DNA of 64,000 nt from an uncultured Alphaproteobacteria bacterium (GTDB lineage Bacteria; Pseudomonadota; Alphaproteobacteria; HIMB59; GCA-002718135), in contig CACGZD010000002.1 in assembly GCA_902577425.1 (NCBI GenBank), positions 1 through 64,000 of the forward strand, given 5' to 3'. Below the pieces are notes generated by a model. The model saw only the letters and a program-made list of their open reading frames with translations, was not told the DNA's origin and did no database searches. Below are positions 58,530 through 64,000 of the stretch, in pieces. The position numbers and the translations under genes are program-made. Position 1 is the first letter of the stretch; the number at the start of each line of letters is the position of its first letter.

Positions 58530-59000
58530 TTGAATAATTTAATTAAAATTGAGAAAGCTATAAAAGAAGATATTCTTCAAATCCTCGAGATTTATAATTA
58601 TTATATAAATTTTGGATTAGCAAATTTTGAAGAAGAAGAAATGTCATATGATGAATTTTTTGAATTATATAGATCGATCATTAAATTAGACTTACCTTTT
58701 TTAGTGGCCAAAAAAGATAATAAAATAGTAGGTTTTGTCTATTTAAATAAGTTTAGAACTAAAAGTGGATACAAACATACTTTTGAAAATAGCATATACA
58801 TAGATAATAAATATCAAGGTATGGGTATAGGAAATGATTTATTAGTAAAATTACTTGAAGCTTCAAAAAAAAATCCTAATATAAAAAATATAATTGCCGT
58901 GATTGGTAGTTTTGACTCAGAATCATCTATCCGAATACATAAAAAAAATGGATTTCAAACAATAGGCATATTAAAAAAAGTTGGATTTAAAAAAAGATAA
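58530..59000 (+). CDS. GNAT family N-acetyltransferase (phosphinothricin acetyltransferase-like)
   Basis: ILEIYNYYINFGLANFEEE, ENSIYIDNKYQGMGIGNDLLVKLLE, IHKKNGFQTIGILKKVGFK; likely TTG start. Confidence 0.85.
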   Translation: MNNLIKIEKAIKEDILQILEIYNYYINFGLANFEEEEMSYDEFFELYRSIIKLDLPFLVAKKDNKIVGFVYLNKFRTKSGYKHTFENSIYIDNKYQGMGIGNDLLVKLLEASKKNPNIKNIIAVIGSFDSESSIRIHKKNGFQTIGILKKVGFKKR

Positions 59001-59035
59001 ATGGATAGATGCAATTTATATGCAAAAGGTTTTAG

Positions 59036-59503
59036 ATGAAAAAAATTAATTCATTACTTTTTAAAAAATCATTATCAAAATTTACAACTGGTGTAACTAT
59101 CATTACAATAAATAAAGATGGGATGATGGTAGGCAAAACTGTAAATTCTTTTGCTGCTTTATCTCTAAAACCTCCTCTGGTATTGTTTTCCTTAGATAAA
59201 AAATCTTCTTCTATAGAAAAGTATTTAAATGCTAAAAATATAGGTATTAATTTACTATCAAATAAACAAAAAGATATATCCAGATATTTTTCTTTAAAAA
59301 ATTCAAGTTGGAATAACACGGAATATATAGTTACTAAAAAGAATTCTATCCCTATGATAAAAGATTGTGTAGCTAATTTTCATTGTAAAAAAAATAAAGT
59401 TATAAAAGAAGGAGATCATTTTTTATTCATTTGTAAAATTTTAGAAATTCAAATTGATGACACAAAAAAACCTTTAGTCTATTTTAATTCTAAATATTTA
59501 TAG
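59036..59503 (+). CDS. Flavin reductase-like domain protein
   Basis: LSKFTTGVTIITINKDG..GKTVNSFAALSLKPPLVLFSLDKKSSS. Confidence 0.87.
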   Translation: MKKINSLLFKKSLSKFTTGVTIITINKDGMMVGKTVNSFAALSLKPPLVLFSLDKKSSSIEKYLNAKNIGINLLSNKQKDISRYFSLKNSSWNNTEYIVTKKNSIPMIKDCVANFHCKKNKVIKEGDHFLFICKILEIQIDDTKKPLVYFNSKYL

Positions 59504-59507
59504 TTAT

Positions 59508-60821
59508 ATGAATATAGAAAGTTTTTCTTTTGTTAAAATAATAATTTTTTTTGTATTAATAGTATTAGGAATTAATTCATTTATTCAAGGTTTAAGTTCT
59601 CTAAATAATTTTAATCAAAAAATTAGCTTTATTAAACCTATAGAAAATCCAAAAAATGATTTTGTAGAAAAAGAAAAAATTAAGAAAATAGATAGTAAAA
59701 AAATTGATAAAAAACAATCTATTCCTTTAAAAGAAGAAGTACTAAACGAAAAATTAATTATAGTTAAAAAAAATGATACTTTTTCAAAAATTATTAGACC
59801 CTTCTTTAATATACAACAAGAAAATTTGATAATTCAAAATGTAAGTAAAAAATTTGATCTCAAATATTTAAGTATTGGACAAAAAATTTATTTATATGAA
59901 AATGAAAAAAATCAAATAGTAAAAATGATATTACCTATTAGCTTTAAAAAAGATTTGATTTTATATATCAATCAAAACTCAATATCATTAAATGAAGAAA
60001 ATATTGAAATAGAAAAAGATTCAAATTCTTTAAAATTTAAAATATCTTCATCTCTCTATCAAGATGGTAAAAAAGCTGGCTTACCTTTAGCTGTTTTAGC
60101 TGAAGTCATAAGATTATATAGTTTCGATATTGATTTTCAAAGAGATATTAAAAAAGATACTATATTTGAAATATTATATGAAACTTTGATTAATACGAAA
60201 AGAAATACAACAGAATATGGAGATATAGAGTACATAAATTTAAAAATAGAAAAAAAAGATTTAGAATATTTTATTTTTTTTACTGAAGATGGATATGTAG
60301 ATTATTTTGATAGAGAAGGTAAAAATGTCAAAAAATCTTTACTTAAAACACCTATTGATGGTGCTAGACTTTCGTCAAACTTTGGTATGCGTAAACATCC
60401 AATTTCAGGTTATAATAAACTACATAAAGGAGTAGACTTTGCTGCACCGATAGGAACACCTGTGTACGCTGGAGGTAATGGAGTTGTTGAGTTTGTTGGT
60501 CGAAATGGTGGGTATGGAAAATATATTAGAATAAGGCATAATAATGAATACAAAACTGCTTATGCTCATTTATCTGGATATAATAAAAAGATTTATAAAG
60601 GAGCTAGAGTTAATCAAGGTGAAGTTATAGGTTATGTAGGTAATACTGGTAATTCAACAGGACCACATCTTCACTATGAAATAATATTTCAAAATAAACA
60701 AATTAATCCTATGAAATTAAAATTACCATCTGGAAAAATACTTAAAGGTTCAGAATTAAAAAAATTTAAAAAAAATATGAAAGATATTTATGCAAGGCAT
60801 TTATATGCCCTATATGAATAA
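59508..60821 (+). CDS. M23 family metallopeptidase (LysM-like region plus LytM domain)
   Basis: SNFGMRKHPISGYNKLHKGVDFAAPIGTPVYAGGNGVVEFVG; AYAHLSGY; TGNSTGPHLHYEI. Confidence 0.93.
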   Translation: MNIESFSFVKIIIFFVLIVLGINSFIQGLSSLNNFNQKISFIKPIENPKNDFVEKEKIKKIDSKKIDKKQSIPLKEEVLNEKLIIVKKNDTFSKIIRPFFNIQQENLIIQNVSKKFDLKYLSIGQKIYLYENEKNQIVKMILPISFKKDLILYINQNSISLNEENIEIEKDSNSLKFKISSSLYQDGKKAGLPLAVLAEVIRLYSFDIDFQRDIKKDTIFEILYETLINTKRNTTEYGDIEYINLKIEKKDLEYFIFFTEDGYVDYFDREGKNVKKSLLKTPIDGARLSSNFGMRKHPISGYNKLHKGVDFAAPIGTPVYAGGNGVVEFVGRNGGYGKYIRIRHNNEYKTAYAHLSGYNKKIYKGARVNQGEVIGYVGNTGNSTGPHLHYEIIFQNKQINPMKLKLPSGKILKGSELKKFKKNMKDIYARHLYALYE

Positions 60822-61283
60822 TTAAACTGAAGCTTTTTTTCTTTTTGTACTTTTCTTTTTAGGAGGCTCAGAAATAAAAGGGACAGATTCAATCGATTCT
60901 AAATCTTCCTTTGAGTCTTTTTGTAAATCTTCTTGCAAATTAATATTTTTTTCTTCTGGTAATTCTTCTTCTTTAGAAGGAGCTTTCTCTTCAACTTCAA
61001 CAGATTTATTTTCTATAGATTTATTCTCCAACCCATCATTTTCTTCAAATGAAATTCCCAACTCTACCATGACCCTATAATAATGATCGGTATATTGGTA
61101 ATATAACTCAGATTGTATTCTGTCTCCAGAAGACGAAGCTTCTTTAGCAAGCTTAAGAAATTTATTATATTGTTGAGTTACATTTCCTTTGTTTCTCGAC
61201 TTATTAATAAAATTATTGTTTCTTTTAAAATTAGATCTCTTACCTGATCTATATGAAACTCTTCCATTCTTCTTTGTATACAT
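60822..61283 (-). CDS. DUF4167-containing protein
   Basis: N-terminal basic YRSGKRSNFKRN..., KFLKLAKEASSSGDRIQSELYYQYTDHYYRVM. Confidence 0.88.
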   Translation of the reverse strand: MYTKKNGRVSYRSGKRSNFKRNNNFINKSRNKGNVTQQYNKFLKLAKEASSSGDRIQSELYYQYTDHYYRVMVELGISFEENDGLENKSIENKSVEVEEKAPSKEEELPEEKNINLQEDLQKDSKEDLESIESVPFISEPPKKKSTKRKKASV

Positions 61284-61376
61284 AATATTTTAGTTAAAAT
61301 TATTAGGAAAACTCTACAAATTTTAATAGTTTTCAAAATTAATACAAATAAATGATTATATAAAATAAATAAATTA

Positions 61377-62201
61377 TCAAGTTTTATTTAATATTATTCC
61401 TCTATCTAAATTTTGATAATCTTTATAGATTTCTAGACATTCTAATTTACTTGATTCAAAGATTTCTATACATTTTTTAGCTTGAGAGTGCCCTATTTCT
61501 ATAAAAATAATACTTTTTTTAGAGATAATTTTAGGTAATATTCTAGCTAATCTATTATAAAATTCATATCCATTTTTATTGGCAAATAAAGCTATCTTTG
61601 GCTCAAAAAATTTAATCTCATCAGATACATTTTCATAATCAATTTTAGATAAATATGGGGGATTAGAAACAACAATATCATATTTTGAAATTTTGTCCAA
61701 AAGATCACATTTAATAAATTTGATATTATTACAACCTATTTTTTGTGAATTAATTTTAGCAACTTTTAGAGCTTTGGATGAAATATCTGTAGCAGTGACT
61801 TTTGCATTTAAATATTCTTTCGCAACAGAAATAGCTATACAACCGGAGCCAGTACATATATCTAGAATTTTTAATTTCTTATTTTTGTTAGGAAAATAAT
61901 TAAGAACTTTTTCAATAATAAGTTCAGTTTCTGGTCTAGGGTCTAGGACAAATTTATTAACAAAAAAATTATATTTCCAAAATTCTTTTGAATTAAATAT
62001 TTTAGATATGGGTTCTTTTTTTAATCTTCTGTCAAAAGATTCTCTAAATATTTGAAAGTCAATTTGTTCAATATCAAAATTACTAAAAAAAATTTCTTTA
62101 TCAATAATTGATGATCTATTTAACAAAGCTCTTAATTCTAATTCAGGATCATCAAAATGATTACTTAATTTTTTTAAATGTAAATTTAAAAAATCATTCA
62201 T
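61377..62201 (-). CDS. prmC: Release factor glutamine methyltransferase
   Basis: [34 protein letters not shown]. Confidence 0.95.
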   Translation of the reverse strand: MNDFLNLHLKKLSNHFDDPELELRALLNRSSIIDKEIFFSNFDIEQIDFQIFRESFDRRLKKEPISKIFNSKEFWKYNFFVNKFVLDPRPETELIIEKVLNYFPNKNKKLKILDICTGSGCIAISVAKEYLNAKVTATDISSKALKVAKINSQKIGCNNIKFIKCDLLDKISKYDIVVSNPPYLSKIDYENVSDEIKFFEPKIALFANKNGYEFYNRLARILPKIISKKSIIFIEIGHSQAKKCIEIFESSKLECLEIYKDYQNLDRGIILNKT

Positions 62202-63270
62202 TGTTTAATTCTGCTAATTTTTTAGATTCATCATCAGTGCTCAAAGGTGTAATTAAATCATTTAATTGACCCTCTAAAATTTCTGTTAAATTATAAAGAG
62301 TAAGATTAATACGATGATCAGAAACTCTTCCTTGTGGAAAATTATATGTTCTAATTCTCTCTGATCTGTCACCAGATCCTACTTGAGATTTCCTATTTTT
62401 AGCTCTTTCTTGGTTTTTTGCTTGTGTTTCTTTATCTAGTATTCTCGATCTTAAAATCTTTAAAGCTTTAGCCTTATTTTTATGTTGTGATTTTTCATCC
62501 TGTTGAGAAACTACTATTCCAGACGGTATATGAGTAATTCTTACTGCACTGTCTGTTGTATTAACAGATTGACCTCCTGGTCCACTCGATCTAAAAACAT
62601 CTATTCTTAAATCTTTTTCCTCTATATGAATGTCAATTTCTTCAGCTTCAGGTAATACTGCTACAGTTGCTGCAGAAGTATGAACCCTGCCACTGTTTTC
62701 TGTTGTAGGCACTCTTTGAACTCTATGAACTCCAGATTCATATTTAAGTTTTGAGAAAACATTTTTTCCAGAAATATTACATATTACCTCTTTAATTCCT
62801 TTTAGACCTGTTTCAGATATTGATAGAATATCAAATTTCCATGAATTCAACTCAGAATATTTTTGATACATTGAAAATAAATCTGCAGCAAAAAGAGAGG
62901 CTTCATCACCCCCAGTACCTGCCCTTATCTCTAATATAGAATTTTTTCCATCATTAATATCTCTAGGTATCAAAGATTTTAATAAATCTTCTTCTAATTT
63001 TTTAAGAATTATTTTTTTTTCTTTAATCTCTTCTTCAGCTATTTCTCTAATTGAAAGATCTTGATCTTTTAACAATTCTTCAAGATTTGTTAATTCATTA
63101 TTATTTTTATTATATGAATTAATTAATTCAACTATTGGGGTAATTTCTGAATACTCCTTATTTAAATCAATTATTTCATCTGTTTTAAAATTTTCTTGAT
63201 TTGATAATTTTTTTTCTATCAATTTATGCTTATTAATTATTGCTTCAAGTTGCAAATTAAAATCTTTCAT
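62194..63270 (-). CDS. prfA: Peptide chain release factor 1
   Basis: [38 protein letters not shown]. Confidence 0.97.
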   Translation of the reverse strand: MKDFNLQLEAIINKHKLIEKKLSNQENFKTDEIIDLNKEYSEITPIVELINSYNKNNNELTNLEELLKDQDLSIREIAEEEIKEKKIILKKLEEDLLKSLIPRDINDGKNSILEIRAGTGGDEASLFAADLFSMYQKYSELNSWKFDILSISETGLKGIKEVICNISGKNVFSKLKYESGVHRVQRVPTTENSGRVHTSAATVAVLPEAEEIDIHIEEKDLRIDVFRSSGPGGQSVNTTDSAVRITHIPSGIVVSQQDEKSQHKNKAKALKILRSRILDKETQAKNQERAKNRKSQVGSGDRSERIRTYNFPQGRVSDHRINLTLYNLTEILEGQLNDLITPLSTDDESKKLAELNNE

Positions 63271-64000
63271 TAGCTTAAATCTTTAATAATATTTTCTATT
63301 GTTTTTTTTTCTTGAATATTCTTGTTTAAATCTTTTAATGTACAAAGATTTTTTTCAACTTCTTCTTCTCCAATAATTATTGCAAATCTGGCACCAAGTT
63401 GATTAGCATGAGATAAAGATTTTTTTAAATTATATTTATAATCAAAATGAATACTAATATTTTTCTGTCGAAGTTGATTGGCAACTTTAAGCCCATATTC
63501 TTTAAAAGATTCATTGATAATTATTAAATGAATGTTTTTTTGTAAAGGTTTGATATCATCCATTAACATAATTAAACGCTCAATACCTCCGGCCCAACCT
63601 ACTCCAGGAATATCAGGACCTCCAAGTAATTTTGTTAAGCCATCATATCTACCGCCACCAATTAAGGTGTCTTGCGATCCTAAATCTGATGTTTTGAATT
63701 CAAATACAGTGTGACAATAATAATCAAGCCCCCTTACTAAATTCATATTTATAGAAAAATCTACAGACATATCTTTTAATATTTTTTGAATATTGGAAAA
63801 TTTTTCTTTAGCTTCATTCGAATAAAAATCAGATATTTGTGGTGCATTTAAATTAATTTCTATATCTGTTGGATCTTTTGAGTCTAAGATTCTTATTGGG
63901 TTTAAAACAATCTTACTTTGTGATTCTTCTGTTAATTTCTTTTTATTTTGTTTGAAATAATTGCCTAAAGCTATACTAAAATTAGTTATGGTGTTCTTAT
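63270..64000 (-). CDS. hisS: Histidyl-tRNA synthetase (start lies beyond window)
   Basis: [35 protein letters not shown]; frame remains open beyond the listed ORF ATG at 63770. Confidence 0.9.
   Translation of the reverse strand, partial: KNTITNFSIALGNYFKQNKKKLTEESQSKIVLNPIRILDSKDPTDIEINLNAPQISDFYSNEAKEKFSNIQKILKDMSVDFSINMNLVRGLDYYCHTVFEFKTSDLGSQDTLIGGGRYDGLTKLLGGPDIPGVGWAGGIERLIMLMDDIKPLQKNIHLIIINESFKEYGLKVANQLRQKNISIHFDYKYNLKKSLSHANQLGARFAIIIGEEEVEKNLCTLKDLNKNIQEKKTIENIIKDLS

Overview
The window is a gene-dense, very AT-rich bacterial chromosome segment. Gene content and order (SspB, DUF4167, a complete dcw cluster next to rnpB, the ELM1-like family) suggest a streamlined marine-type alphaproteobacterium; this taxonomy is inference only. 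From left to right it contains: a partial sspB-like gene; gpmA; fumC; a complete minus-strand division/cell-wall cluster (mraZ-rsmH-ftsL-ftsI-murE-murF-mraY-murD-ftsW-murG-murC-murB-ddl-ftsQ-ftsA-ftsZ-lpxC); RNase P RNA; amidase, bamD, ligA, uvrD, mlaA/mlaC and fba; tRNA-Ile2(CAU); an MBL-fold gene; rpoD, dnaG and a yqeY-like gene; carAB, greA, trxB, rpmJ, ggt, guaC and ispA; several small accessory genes; a urease operon (ureDABCEFG); tRNA-Val(GAC); an amt-type ammonium transporter; and a housekeeping tail (M23 peptidase, DUF4167, prmC, prfA, partial hisS). The most interesting signal is in the long leader of the ammonium transporter. It holds two tandem RNA elements matching the glnA-type (glutamine-I) riboswitch core, followed by a candidate anti-Shine-Dalgarno expression platform. 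The second notable signal is four TGGG repeats at exact 10-bp spacing upstream of mraZ, which look like MraZ operator boxes. I saw no mobile elements, CRISPR arrays, phage genes or defence systems.
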